Part shown: positions 44,816-55,751 of the stretch, one piece after another | Numbering within the stretch: the stretch's first letter is position 1 | Layout of the letters: each line of letters begins with the position of its first letter | From: Magnaporthiopsis rhizophila | Taxonomy: Eukaryota; Ascomycota; Sordariomycetes; Magnaporthales; Magnaporthaceae | Direction of reading: 5' to 3' | Length of the DNA: 64,000 nt | Assembly: GCA_003049465.1 (NCBI GenBank) | Contig: PYSS01000102.1 | Location: forward strand, 81,269 to 145,268 | Notes under the pieces: model-generated | What the model saw: only the letters and a program-made list of their open reading frames with translations | What the model was told of the DNA's origin: nothing | Database searches by the model: none | Position numbers and translations under genes: made by a program

Positions 44816-47701
44816 TTAGCCCACGAGGCCAGACTGGACCAGCTCGGCCCAAAAGTCCTCCTCGCTGCTGATGATTATGGTGCGCCCTCCCTTTGCGTCG
44901 TATCGGAGCGTGTTGTCCTCAAAGTACACCAGTACCCCGCCCTTGCCGTCGCCCCGCGACGTGATCCTGTAGAGGGGCCCCTTGGAGTGGACTTTTGTAA
45001 ACTCGGGTATGAATTGTAGGTCGTGCGCCTGGCACCAGTTGTCCTCCACCACTTGTTTGATGGTGGCCGCCTGTGGTTCTGCAGATGCGGCCGTGGCGGG
45101 CGGTGGTGGTGCCTCTTTGCGAACTGGCGTCTGGGACTGCGAGGAAGGCACGTGTTTCCTTGTCGGGACGGCCAGGGCCGGACCGTGTTTTGGCGGCGCA
45201 AGTGTGGTTCGGTCGACGAGGCCACTAGCGAGCTCCAGCGCGAGTTCGCCCTTTTGAAGTTCGGCCGCGATGGACGCGGTGTCCCTTAGGGCCGTGGGTA
45301 GGGCGTCACGCCACAGCTCCAGCCACATGAGTGTTTCGTCGATTTCGAACACCTCAGCTGTGCACATGCGGTAGAGCCACTCGTGCCACTCGGGAAAGAA
45401 TTCAGCCACAAGGACTTCGGCAAGAGAGGTAGGAGACACGAGGCCGAGCCAGTCGAAGATTCCCGTCAATATGGAGTCGTCGGTTGATAATGAATCGACG
45501 CCCAGCTTCTTGCGCAGGTACCGCGCCATGCTCGGCAGCACGTGGCTCATGACCAGCGGTCGCCACTGGTCGTCTCTGCGTGACGGGCGCAAGACGTCCT
45601 TCCATTTGACCAGGCCGGGTACGACACCGCGATCGAACTCCCAAACTTCGATGAGCTGCCGGAACTTGCGCTTGACGTCGGCGACGAGGCCCGTGGAGGC
45701 CCTGGGGTCCAAGTGACGCGCGGGCAAGTGCTGCAGCCAGGGGAACAGCCAAATATGAGGCAGGGTCTGGTGGTGCTTGCGTCGTTTGGGCTCCCATTTG
45801 GCGACAGCCCCGTCCAGCCTGCGGATGATGTCCTGCTCTAGGAGCTGACTGCGCACGAAGGACGGCAGGAGGGGGGCCCACGTGTCGAAGAGGGCGAGCA
45901 TATGGTCGGATTCGCGGACGTTCCACTCGCGCACTGCGCGTGCCACGTGTGGCAGCCATAGCTTGTACATCATGGCCTCGTAGGGCGTCGCCGCTGGTCG
46001 TCGGCGATGGTGCGACTCTCGAGAGAGTGCCGAGTCGTCGTGTAGATTCTGGATGCCGAGAAGGTCTCTGATGGATTCTATATCCGAGGCAAGATGGGCG
46101 CCCGTGTCCTCCAGAGGATTCCATGTTTGCATGATTTCTCGGAAAACGGGGTGGAGAGCTGCAACGGCCGTTGATGCCAGTTGGTCTGCCAGCGAGTCGC
46201 GAGAGGACTCGGGGATTGCGGCGGTGGTCGCCTTAAGGATACTGACAACATGGTTCCACCGATACGCGGCGTCGGTTTGATTTTCGCTCGACAGCGAGAC
46301 GAGGGTGAGTTGGTCGGCGATAGACTTGTATCCCGCCATATCACGCTCGAGCTCCTCCAGCTCTTGTTTCTCCTGCTCCAGCTGTAGCTCTGCGTACGCC
46401 TTGCGCTCCTGCAGGCTCTGCCACTCTTCCACGATGGCTAAGAATTGGTTTTGCGCGCGCTTGGCAAGCTTTCTCGAGTCGGCCTGTTCAGCCGTTTCGG
46501 CGCCGTTAGATGTGGCCCCTGTCGGGGTCATGAGGCCGGACGAGGTTGTGAGCAGTTTCCTGCCTGGGCCCGTTAAATCCAGGATCGGGGTGAAGGCATC
46601 GGGAATGTTGAGACCTGGTGCGGCCTTCTTGACCTCGTCCATGGTCATGTATTTGGGCTTTTGGCGCCTGGGCGTGCTGGCGCCGCTCGCGGGAGTGCTT
46701 CCCGTTCCGCCACCCAGCATTTTCTTCTTGCGGGCTGCCTTGCGCTTCTTCTCTTCCTCATCAGAGTCAACCACAATCTCGCCTCGGAGCCTCGCCTGGC
46801 GCTTCTCCTCCTGGCGTTCCGACTCTGTCTTTTCTTTCACCACGCCCAGACCAGCCCGTTGCGGTCGAAGGTTCGCCTCGATGATAATGTTGCGGCCTTG
46901 ACCCTCCTTGCCCAGACCAGACCCCTCCTTGTAGCCCATCTTGGCCATCATCCGGGCCCCGAAAGAGCCAGAATTTATGCCGCCGCCTGCTGCGCCCTTT
47001 GCACCTTTTTTTCCCTTGGGTGCCGAGAAGGCGCTGGGCCGGGAGACGACGGCGGGGGGTTCCTCGTCATCTTGGACCTTGAGTTCTGGCATGAACGATG
47101 ATGTGGGGACGAAGCCGCGGCCCAGAGGATTATTTGCACTGGAGCCTTTCCTCTGGGCGGGCGGCTTGCCAAACGTCTGCGTCGGTTTGTTTCCTGCAGA
47201 CCAGCCAAAGTCCTGCGCCACTCGCTGGGTGGCGAAGCCCAGGCCGAGGCCGGCCGCAGGCGCATCGTCATCCTGGTCGTCGGCATCTTCATCTTCATCG
47301 TCCACGGTCGGTCGCATGCTGCCTAAGCCTGCGTACTGGTTTGAGTCGTCGCCCTCGTCATCCTCGCCGTCTTCGCCATTTTCCTCGTCCTTCCTGTTGC
47401 TGCTGGACGAAACAAAAGCGACGCCCTTGTTGCGGAGGTTTTTATGTTTCCAGCGACTGCCGGGGCCATCGTCCTCGCTCTCGGAGCCAAATATGCCCAG
47501 CGCGGCGCTCTCCTTGGCGTCGCGGCCCGTCCTCCGCCGCTTCCGTGGGTTGTGATGGAGGAAGTCGTCGGCGCCGGGGTTCGTGGATGGGATTTGGAAG
47601 TCGTCCTCGTCGTCTTCGTCCGAGTCTGACGACGAGTACTGGGCGGCGGCGGTTTTGCTCAGCTTCGAGGGGTCAAACGAAATTCCGTTCATGCGATCCA
47701 T
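44816..47701 (-). CDS. G-patch splicing factor, TFIP11 / Ntr1 (Spp382) homolog
   Basis: Single exon, 961 aa. TFIP11/Ntr1 binds and activates the DEAH helicase Prp43 to release the excised intron lariat and disassemble the spliceosome in the nucleus. Visible: acidic, low-complexity N terminus (TIP_N-like, residues 1-150, with a basic K-R-R-R patch near 53-57); the G-patch at about 245-290 (S-F-G-A-R-M-M-A-K-M-G-Y-K-E-G-S-G-L-G-K, then L-R-P-Q-R-A-G-L-G); a long helical segment near 410-450; the GCFC-type middle domain to about 780 (P-L-V-M-S-H-V-L-P-S-M-A-R-Y-L-R); and the C-terminal L-Y-R-I-T-S-R-G-D-G-K-G-G-V-L-V-Y. Length is in the normal range for filamentous fungi. The absence of introns is notable for a 2.9 kb fungal gene but not exceptional. 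Confidence 0.94.
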   Translation of the reverse strand: MDRMNGISFDPSKLSKTAAAQYSSSDSDEDDEDDFQIPSTNPGADDFLHHNPRKRRRTGRDAKESAALGIFGSESEDDGPGSRWKHKNLRNKGVAFVSSSSNRKDEENGEDGEDDEGDDSNQYAGLGSMRPTVDDEDEDADDQDDDAPAAGLGLGFATQRVAQDFGWSAGNKPTQTFGKPPAQRKGSSANNPLGRGFVPTSSFMPELKVQDDEEPPAVVSRPSAFSAPKGKKGAKGAAGGGINSGSFGARMMAKMGYKEGSGLGKEGQGRNIIIEANLRPQRAGLGVVKEKTESERQEEKRQARLRGEIVVDSDEEEKKRKAARKKKMLGGGTGSTPASGASTPRRQKPKYMTMDEVKKAAPGLNIPDAFTPILDLTGPGRKLLTTSSGLMTPTGATSNGAETAEQADSRKLAKRAQNQFLAIVEEWQSLQERKAYAELQLEQEKQELEELERDMAGYKSIADQLTLVSLSSENQTDAAYRWNHVVSILKATTAAIPESSRDSLADQLASTAVAALHPVFREIMQTWNPLEDTGAHLASDIESIRDLLGIQNLHDDSALSRESHHRRRPAATPYEAMMYKLWLPHVARAVREWNVRESDHMLALFDTWAPLLPSFVRSQLLEQDIIRRLDGAVAKWEPKRRKHHQTLPHIWLFPWLQHLPARHLDPRASTGLVADVKRKFRQLIEVWEFDRGVVPGLVKWKDVLRPSRRDDQWRPLVMSHVLPSMARYLRKKLGVDSLSTDDSILTGIFDWLGLVSPTSLAEVLVAEFFPEWHEWLYRMCTAEVFEIDETLMWLELWRDALPTALRDTASIAAELQKGELALELASGLVDRTTLAPPKHGPALAVPTRKHVPSSQSQTPVRKEAPPPPATAASAEPQAATIKQVVEDNWCQAHDLQFIPEFTKVHSKGPLYRITSRGDGKGGVLVYFEDNTLRYDAKGGRTIIISSEEDFWAELVQSGLVG

Positions 47702-49963
47702 CGTTGGGGTCGGCCGGGATCGGTCGGGGTTGCGGCCGTGCCTGACAGCGGATCGGGCTGTGGCAGCTATTTTGGTGTGCGTTGGTTGAGTCTCGACACT
47801 CAGCTTGTGCTGCAGTTGCCAAAATCAACAGATGACGCGACGAAGAGTGGGGCCCGCGGAGGCACGTAGCTGGGGCTTTTCCAAACGCAGTTCATGCACG
47901 GCAGGCGCAGGAAAAGACCGCACCGATTCATCAATACGGATGTCTAGAAATTGGGAGGAACGAATTAACCGGAGAATAGTACAGGTAGCCTACGCAGGAA
48001 ACCATTTGCGTTCTGCGCATCTTTCACTTGCCGCGCAGTCGTTTAAACTCTCCCCGCGTTTTTCTCTCAACTGCTTGACGACTGTAGGTGGTAGGTGGTA
48101 GGTATCTGTACCAGTTCTGAGATCTCGCCTTGCTGAGTCACCCGGCGAGCACAGGCGCATGGACGCGAAATCTCATATCTACACGTGACTTTGATTTCAC
48201 GTATTCTAGGCTGGGATATCGTTCTGTCGCGTCAGATTCCGGGATTCCGGGAGAAAGCCAGCTCCCGCATCCTCGAAAACAGCAGGTGATTACAGCTGAT
48301 CCCTTGACCCGCCCCCGTTATCTTCTTGAAACAGTCCTGTCATTGTTTCGATTTCAGGCGCGACTCTTTCCAGCCCAGCGAGCGCCGTCTGACATCTGAC
48401 ATGCAGATGGGCTCCAGAGCTGGGTGCGGATCCTGGCCACTAACGACAGTGTCCAAAGGGTTCGACTTGGCTGCCAGCCCGGAGCCGGGCAGACCCATCT
48501 GACGTCTGACTCCGCCATCCTGGCCACCACTTTGGCCTTTTGTCGTGCCGGCGCCCCCTGAGCTTAACGGCATTCTTAATCTCTCCCGAGGCGGCACGGT
48601 TTGGCTGCCTACTAAGGCATGGTCCAACTTTGCGTGAGCAAGTCTGCAGCACAGCCATGTTGTTTGTTGCTCCTTTGGCTGGTGTGGGAGGGTGTGCGTC
48701 GTTACATTGGCCAACTGCCGGCCCTGTCGATCCCATCCCCAGGGGTCTCACCTGCGGGGCAAGCCGGAGGGAGCCAGCAATCGTCCTGCAGGCATTCGAC
48801 CTCACTTCCATCTCAGAGGTAATTCTCAACTCTCGCTGGCGCCTGTTACTTCGCGTTTTCTTGCTCCATTCCGGATACAAGTTGCGCTTAGGATTGTTCG
48901 TCTGATCGATGCTCGGCCCTTGGACCAGCCGTTCACAGCCTACGAACCCTCCCCACCTACGCCAACGAGGTTGGCCCTTGTCAGTCACGCAAATGTGCCC
49001 ATCGCGCTGCTCGTGACAGCTCACCGACCTCAGCCTTAAGCCGGCTGCAGGGGTGGTCCAAAAATACAGCCCCCTGTTATCGATCCCGTGTCCATGCGAC
49101 CATCTTTTGCGACTTAGTTCCCGGACCTTTGGTTCGTGTTCCCAACGAATCTGGATCGCCCGCTGTCATCGGCGTGGTCCCGCATACCCGTATGGTTCGT
49201 GAGACCCTACGGTGGTATTCCACAAGGCGGCTGGTCTTGCTTTTCCAAGCCTTGCGCCGGATCGTCCAATCTGCTGTCTCTCATCCCTACAAGGCTTTCA
49301 CTCACGTGCGCCATCTTCTGATGCCAAGCGATCACACTCACACTCCTCCGGGCACCTGCGCCACAGTAACTGCCGCCAGATCCTCCTTCGTGCTGGGGTT
49401 TTGCGAGTCTCTGCTGCCGGGCCAGTGCCCAACAGCTCTTGACTTCCAACGAACTTTTCCTTGGGTCGCTTGTCGACAAGCGGGCCTCACATCATCAACT
49501 GCTATCGAGCCATTCGCCCTCGCCCTTGCAGGTGCTCCGCCGTCATCATCATGCAATGGGTCTCAGCTCAGAACCGCTGATACTTTACAACACCCATCTC
49601 ACCTGGCAACATGCTTTCTCCCCTTGAAACGAGCTCGTTCTCGGGCTGCCCGGAAGGTGAGTACCAGGCCACTCAGCCCCAGGCAGATTCTACGCTGGGC
49701 CCCTTGAATGGTGGGGAGATTGTTCGACTGCCACGATTCTGGGGCACCCTTGGAATCCGCGTCGCGCTGGGGTGGGCGTGGGTGTGGGAGCAGGAAGCTC
49801 CGCTGACGCCGTTTTTCCTGGTCGGGGGAGGACTCCATCAGGATGCAATCAGGCTGGCTATCAACAAGTGTCAGCCATGAGCCACCAAGCCCTTTTGGAT
49901 GACCGCCTCAGGGTTGGTCCTGCGCTGCATCACGACCCAGGCAGCCATATCGTCTTCCATTTC

Positions 49964-49969
49964 TATAAA
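49964..49969 (+). promoter_or_regulatory. TATA box of the laccase gene
   Basis: TATAAA 140 bases before the laccase ATG at 50104. It argues against the in-frame ATG at 49996, which would start only 27 bases downstream of it and add a poly-His leader. Confidence 0.6.
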
Positions 49970-50011
49970 GATGATCTCTGTCCGCCTGTTTCCTCTTGAT
50001 TTGCTTCCGAT

Positions 50012-50090
50012 ATCACCATCACCACCACCATAATCATCACCATCGTCATCATCATCATCACTATCACTATCACTATCACTTCTTCACTCG
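50012..50090. repeat. CAT/CAC-rich microsatellite in the laccase 5' leader
   Basis: Imperfect CAC, ATC and TATCAC units over about 80 bases directly upstream of the laccase start. If translated from the ATG at 49996 it would give a His-rich tail before the signal peptide, which is implausible, so it is read as 5' UTR. Confidence 0.8.
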
Positions 50091-50103
50091 TTGCATCTTC
50101 AAG

Positions 50104-52130
50104 ATGAAGTTCCTAGCTGTTTCTCTTTTCGCCCTTGTCTGCGGCTCTGCAGCTCTGGCCACTCCCGCGAACGATTCGGTATCGACGTCATCCCTTCAAT
50201 ATCATCCCAAGCCACCTAATTCGCCCAGTCCTTACAATCCACCCAAACCACACAAACCATCCAAACCAACCCATCCATCCAAACCAACCCATCCGCCCAA
50301 ACCAACCCATCCACACAAGCCACCACAGTCGGGCTGCAAGAATGGGCCCAACTCTAGGAACTGCTGGGGCAAGCACTCGATCGACACAAACTACTACGAG
50401 ACCGCTCCGGATACCGGGGTGACGCGCGAATACTGGCTGTCAGTGGAGGAGGGGATCTGCAACAACGACGGATATAAGCGTTACTGTCAGACCTTCAACG
50501 GGTCCTTCCCGGGGCCCCTGATCTGGGCCAACTGGGGCGACAACCTCGTCATCCACGTCACCAACAACATGAAAACCAACGGTACCTCCATCCACTGGCA
50601 CGGTCTTCACCAAAGGGGCTCGGTCGAGTACGACGGAGTGCCCGGTGTCACTCAGTGTCCCATTGCCCCCGGAAAGAGCCTCACGTACAAGTTCAGAGTC
50701 ACCCAGTACGGCACGACCTGGTACCACAGCCACTTCTCGCTGCAGTACGCCGAGGGTCTGGTTGGGCCAATGATATTCTACGGCCCTACGACGGCCAACT
50801 ACGACGAGGACCTGGGTACCCTCTTCCTTCAAGACTGGGACCACGACACGGTCTGGAACGGCTGGGAAAAAGTGGCTAGCAAGGGAGCCGGTCCGCTGCC
50901 CGCAAACGGTCTCATCAACGGCACCAACACCTTCGATTGCAAGAACACCACTGATTCCAAGTGCGTGGGAGGTGGCAAGAAGTTCTCGGCCAACTTCAAA
51001 CAGGGCAAGAAGCATCTCATCCGTCTCATCAACAACTCGGCCGATGCCCACTTCCAGTTCTCCATCGACGGGCACGAACTCACCGTGGTTGCCAATGATC
51101 TTGTCCCCATCAAGCCGTACAAGACCAAGAGCGTCAAGATCAACATTGGCCAGCGCTTCGACGTCATCGTCGAGGCCAACGCCAAGCCGGGAGACTACTG
51201 GCTCCGCAGCGGCATGAGCTGCGTGCCCAACGACCAGGGCGATCTGAGGAAGCGCGTGACGGGCATCATCCGCTACGACAGCAAGAGCAAAGCCGACCCC
51301 AAAACGACTTCGGACGTTGTTGTCGACGAGACGTGCGCGGACGAGTCCCCTGACAAGCTGGTGCCCCACCTCGCGCTGGATGTCACGCACACTTCGGAGC
51401 CCTTGAGGACCGATCTGGGCACCCGGCCCAACGGCACCGCCTCCGAGGGCCAGAACTGGTTCCAGTGGACGCTGAACAACAGCAGCCTCGTCCTGGACTG
51501 GCACGACCCCACGCTCGAGAGGATCTTTGCCAAACAGGTCATCTTCCCGTCCCGATACAACGTGCACAGGGCAGAGGTTAGTTGCGCAAAACCCTTCCCA
51601 TTGACATCCTGAGATTTCTAATACTAACATTTGAGTTGCACAGCCCGTTAAAAACGGTCCCAGCAAACAATGGTTCACACTGGTGATTCAGAGCAACGAC
51701 ATCCCGTAAGTTCTGCCCATCCCCCCACCTCCTGCCCTGGTGCACAAGTTACTAACCACCACAATCCAACAGTCTCGCCCACCCCATCCATCTGCACGGC
51801 CACGACTTCTGGCTCCTGTCGCAGAGCAGCAGCAAGTGGGACGGCACGACCCGAGGCTTCAAGACCAAGAACCCGACGCGTCGCGACACGGCCATGCTGC
51901 CGCAGGGAGGCCACCTCGCCATCGCGTTCCAGCTCGACAACCCGGGCGCCTGGCTGGTGCACTGCCACATCGCCTGGCACGCCAGCCAGGGCCTGTCGCT
52001 CGAGTTCGTCGAGTCCGAGGGCCGCATCGCGCTCGGCATGCCCGACCACGAGGTCTTCCGGAAGACGTGCCGCGAGTGGGATGCCGTCAGGAACAAGATG
52101 CCGTTCCCGCAGCACGACTCTGGTATCTGA
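50104..52130 (+). CDS. Laccase (ascomycete multicopper oxidase)
   Basis: Three exons, join(50104..51576,51644..51705,51773..52130), 630 aa; both introns are 67 bases. Laccases are secreted copper enzymes that oxidise phenols while reducing oxygen to water. Visible: signal peptide M-K-F-L-A-V-S-L-F-A-L-V cut near A-L-A; a Pro/Lys/His-rich segment at 35-74 with K-P-T-H-P repeats; and the copper blocks H-W-H-G (164-167), W-Y-H-S-H (206-210), H-P-I-H-L-H-G-H (515-522) and H-C-H-I-A-W-H near the end. The protein ends D-S-G-I, the C-terminal plug typical of ascomycete laccases. The Leu in H-A-S-Q-G-L-S-L points to a mid- or high-potential copper site. The proline-rich insert is unusual. It lies next to an MFS transporter gene on the other strand, with no sign of a cluster. 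Confidence 0.96.
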
Positions 52131-52614
52131 GCGACGTGGTCTGCGGCCGTTTTTTTTTCCACTTCCTTTTGTTTTTGAGCATCATCGGCGTCTTGTTGCA
52201 TTCTTCCTTCATTTTCTGCATCTTTCCTTTTCATCCACATCTCTCCTTATTGTTCTGCATTTTTCATTATCTCACTGCATCTCTCCTCGTCTCTGCATCT
52301 TTCCTTAACTCTCAGAATCTTTCCTTATCTCTGCATCTACGGTTGCATCTGGCATTAGCATTCGGTGTTTGGGGCTGGGTATGCATAGCGGAAGCATGGA
52401 GTTCGGATTATCCTATGATGGGTCAGTGTGCATGGGCAACGGCTACGGGTAGCATCTCGGCCTCTCTCGCATATTCTTGAATAGCAATCACAAGTCTAAG
52501 TTGATAACGAGCTTCTTTGGTACATGTTGACGTTTGCCACTCTTTTGTGACGCCAGACGCCGCGCTCGGCATAGCCAACTTTCGGTTATTTCCGAGGCGA
52601 AGATGCCAACTCCC
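52131..52614. other. Convergent 3' spacer, CT-rich
   Basis: About 480 bases between the laccase stop and the transporter stop. The laccase side holds a long run of imperfect TCTTTCCTTATCTCTGCATC units (about 52,190-52,350), probably 3' UTR. No gene is seen. Confidence 0.65.
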
Positions 52615-53701
52615 TCAGTAAACATACCTCTGCTGCGGCGCCTCCCCATCCCGGCCAGCCTCGTCCAGCCGCCTGTTCAGCCTCATCAGCCAAGCGCGCA
52701 TAGTCCAAGCGCACACGATGCTAGCAGCAGCAAACGCAGCCGTGGCCGAGAAGCCCAAAACATATCGCGGCTCGTGCTCGTGAGGCCAGAGAAACGCGCC
52801 GTAGATGGCGGCGACGCTGGCCGAGACGTTGACGACAGCATAGGCCACGGCGCGCTTCTCGGGCGTCTGCGACAGCGTGCTGCCGACCCAGCCGAGGATG
52901 ACGGGCCCCACGGCGTAGGCGCCCGTGGCGTACACGAACGTCGACGCGTACCGCACCGGCACGCGGTCCGAGCCCAGCGCCATGCCGAAGCCCGCGATGG
53001 CCAGCCCCAGCCCCGCCGTGACGTGCCAGGCGCGGTCGCGCAGGCGGCCGCTCGACCAGCCAAGCACGACGCTCACGACGCCGCTGACGACGTACGGTGG
53101 TGCGGTGAGCAGCAGCGAGCCGAGCGAGTCCGGGGCAAAGTGCGTCGCGCGCACGATGGAGGGGAAGAAGTTGCTGAATGTGCAGGCCGACATGTGCATG
53201 TTCTGCATCAAGCAGAAGAGCCACGTGCGCGGATCGCGGGCGGCCTGGCGCAGCCCGTCGAGGACCGAGGACTTGTGCTGCTGCTGTCCTTGTCTCTCAT
53301 CGTTGTCTTCGTTGTCGTCGTCGTCGACGGCGACGCGGTCACGGGAGACGCGTCGCACGGCCAGGGCGCGCTCGTCGGCCGTCAGCCAGCGCGTGTGGGC
53401 GGGCGAGTCCGGCAGCAGCCAGAAACCGAGCAGGGCGACGGCGGCGGTGACCGAGGCCTCGATGACGAAGAGCCAGCGCCAGCCCGAGAGCCCGAGGGTG
53501 TTGTGCAGCGTCTTGAAGATCCCCGCCGCGAAGAGGCCGGCGAGCCCGGAGCTGAGGATCTGGCCCATGTACATGAGCGCGATGCGGACCCCGAGCTCCT
53601 CCCTGGCGTAGAAGGAGGAGAGCAGGTAGAGGGCGCCGGGGTAGAAGGGCTGGGAGGATGCCGGGATTAGCTCGGGGATTGGGAAGCCAGAAGGAAAGAA
53701 G

Positions 53702-53742
<41 letters not shown>

Positions 53743-54340
53743 ATACCGCCTCGACGAAGCCCAGAAAGAAGCGACAGGTGGCGAGGCCCTTGCCCTCCCT
53801 CACTGCGGCAGTTACTCCGGACAGGCTAGCCCAGGCTAGCATACAGCCCGACAGGTACCTTGACGGGTGGACTCTGGTGATGAGCATGTTGGACGGGACT
53901 GATAAACAGCACGGAGTTAACGTCTATGAGGTTTTGTGCCTGTTTGGGGGTATTGGAACGCACTCTGCATCAGTAGATAACCGATAAAGAAAACGGAGAT
54001 GGACACGTTGTAGTCCCAGCCGTGCAGACCCAGGTCCTCTTCCAGGGTGTCGAGTCTCGCGTGGGGCAGCGCGTTGCGGTCGATGTGGTTCATGAAATAC
54101 ATGAGGAAGAGGATGGGCTTATCCAACAGTCAGTTAGTTTCCCTGCGCCCCAAAAAAAAAGTCTGGATCCGAGAGTTGAAGGATACGGACCAGCATGTTG
54201 CGGTCCAGCTTGCGCACTAGCGACCTTTCCAGCTTTGCCAACTTCTCGACGGCGGTGGCGGCCTCCTGTCCAGCTTCGATAGCGGTCGGCTCCGTGGAGC
54301 TCTTTGGCTCGTCCGAGGGACTCTTGGATGCGGTCTCCAT
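52615..54340 (-). CDS. MFS anion:cation symporter (allantoate/nicotinate permease-like)
   Basis: Four exons, complement(join(52615..53649,53747..53898,53964..54117,54191..54340)), 496 aa; the frame is kept through all joins. ACS-family carriers (Dal5/Tna1 type) import organic anions such as allantoate, nicotinate or pantothenate with protons. Visible: cytosolic N terminus ending R-K-L-D-R-N-M-L; then P-I-L-F-L-M-Y-F-M-N-H-I-D-R-N-A-L, the TM1 signature; L-M-Q-I-P-S-N-M-L-I in TM2; F-L-G-F-V-E-A-P-F-Y-P-G-A in TM4; and W-R-W-L-F-V-I-E near TM6. A loop of acidic and Gln residues (D-D-D-D-N-E-D-N-D-E-R) lies between the two halves. The first intron has donor GTCCGT and acceptor ATAAG. The third carries a 36-base poly-T directly after GTATG on the coding strand. 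Substrate is not predictable. Confidence 0.92.
53706..53741. repeat. 36-base poly-A tract within an intron
   Basis: On the coding (minus) strand it is a poly-T run starting directly after GTATG of the splice donor, inside the third intron of the ACS transporter. Splicing across such a run is possible, but the length is probably unstable or misassembled. Confidence 0.85.
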
Positions 54341-55751
54341 GTTGAGACTGGTTTGTACAAACAGTTCCGGAAGGCGGTCCGGTCGCCTGTCAGTGGCCGA
54401 GATCTCCCTTTGAGATTTAGCCGGGCAGTCCTGGCCGTGTTTCCTGCAATCTGCCGTCCTGTCATGGGGAGTTTTGGCGTGCAGTGAAACGCAAGCCCGG
54501 GAGCAGGAGTCTATGACGCCTTAAAAGAAGCACAGGTTTCGACCATGCTCCAGGCAACTCTGGTTAGGTTTGCGCCACCGCCTATCGAAAGGAGCCTGGT
54601 TCTGACCCTGAGCAGAGAACAGGCTTCGGCACACAAAATACGAGTGAACTCTATGCGTGACAGCGTAAAGCACTTTTTCGGCCTGCGCCCAGCCACATGA
54701 TGCCGCCGACAGAGGCGAGCTGACCTTGTAGAAACGAAACCGACATAGCCGTACCGTCCCACTCATGGTCAAACTTCATGTGTTGCTAGATGCTGGCCCA
54801 TACCGGGTCACAGTCCGGCGGCTGACCGGCCTCGAGACGGGGCGGGATTGCTCGTTGGGTGGGAACGACAGCATCTCGGATGCTGCCCAATGCGGCTGGA
54901 CGTCGTTGCGAGCGCCAGCCTCGGCTGCCGTCTGCCTCGTGGCGCAGCACTGCCGAGGACGGCCGACATCATTTGGAAGACGCGCCATTGGATCGAAAGT
55001 GCGTAGGGTCCGTCCTCCTTGGTCCGTTTCACCAAATTAGGGGCGTGCCTCCAGTCCCTCGGGAGCTTCTACTGTATTCGGCTGTGGCGCAACAAAGTTT
55101 CTGGTGGTGGCTTGTTCGAAGAGGAGCTTTTCGGCGCCATCTACCGATTTCTCCGTTTGCATCTGGCGCCCAATCAAGTTAAAAAAGCCCAGCACGTTGC
55201 CATCAACACCCTCCCAACCCTCAGTCAGCACATTGATGCAACAGCCCAGGGCTTTATGACATCAGCAATTGGCGATAGACTGCGTTAGGGCCCACCGTCT
55301 CCAAGACCAGCCGAAGTGCCTGGCAGATAAGGTGCTAGCACCCCGCTCGGGACGTTGCGTAGGGCCGTGGATCGTGGATTTGGATTTCGTAGCCCCGAGG
55401 GACACTCAAACGGCCAATCGAGACGCGGGTATTTGTCCACGCCGTCGTGCGGGGGATGCAGAGGCACTCTTGGCCTCTTCCTCTATCCCCGGTCATCTTC
55501 CAATGCTCCGCAATCTCACGTACATCGCCAATCTGGGAAAGAGAAGTGGCATGGGGTGTCACCCAGGCATCCTAGGTAGCTTGTTACGGCCCGGCCAAAA
55601 GCCGACCTTATAAATGCGACGATGGGAAGGCTTACGACCTGCGCGTCCGGTCACTTGGCCCTCCCTGCTGCTCAGCGACAGTGCCAGCCATCCAGTTAAG
55701 CAAGGCCAGCATACCCCCAACGGTCACGCATACAACTAGGCAGGCACCAAC
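54341..55751. other. Intergenic region between divergent genes
   Basis: About 1.4 kb. No coding signal beyond short overlapping frames. Promoters of the ACS transporter and the PhoD gene lie at the two ends. Confidence 0.6.
55609..55615 (+). promoter_or_regulatory. TATA box of the PhoD-like gene
   Basis: TATAAAT 143 bases before the ATG at 55752, consistent with the other TATA spacings in the window. Confidence 0.55.

Larger units (their letters stand above)
47702..50103. other. Intergenic region, promoters of splicing factor and laccase
   Basis: About 2.4 kb between divergent genes. A GTAGGTGGTAGGTGGTAGGTA repeat lies near 48,085-48,105. The frame 49129-49707 (+) has no known content and irregular codon use. 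The CAT/CAC-rich laccase 5' leader is at the right end. Confidence 0.55.

Noticed and set aside
49129..49707. 192-codon + strand open frame
   Set aside because: Irregular codon use, no motif, and it lies in the laccase promoter region.
49996..50103. Upstream in-frame ATG giving the laccase a poly-His leader
   Set aside because: It would put about 36 His/Tyr-rich residues before a good signal peptide and starts only 27 bases after the TATA box; read as a CAT/CAC repeat in the 5' UTR.
50440..51678. 412-codon - strand open frame
   Set aside because: Antisense of the laccase, which carries all four copper motifs.
52534..53670. 378-codon + strand open frame
   Set aside because: Antisense of the ACS transporter's last exon.
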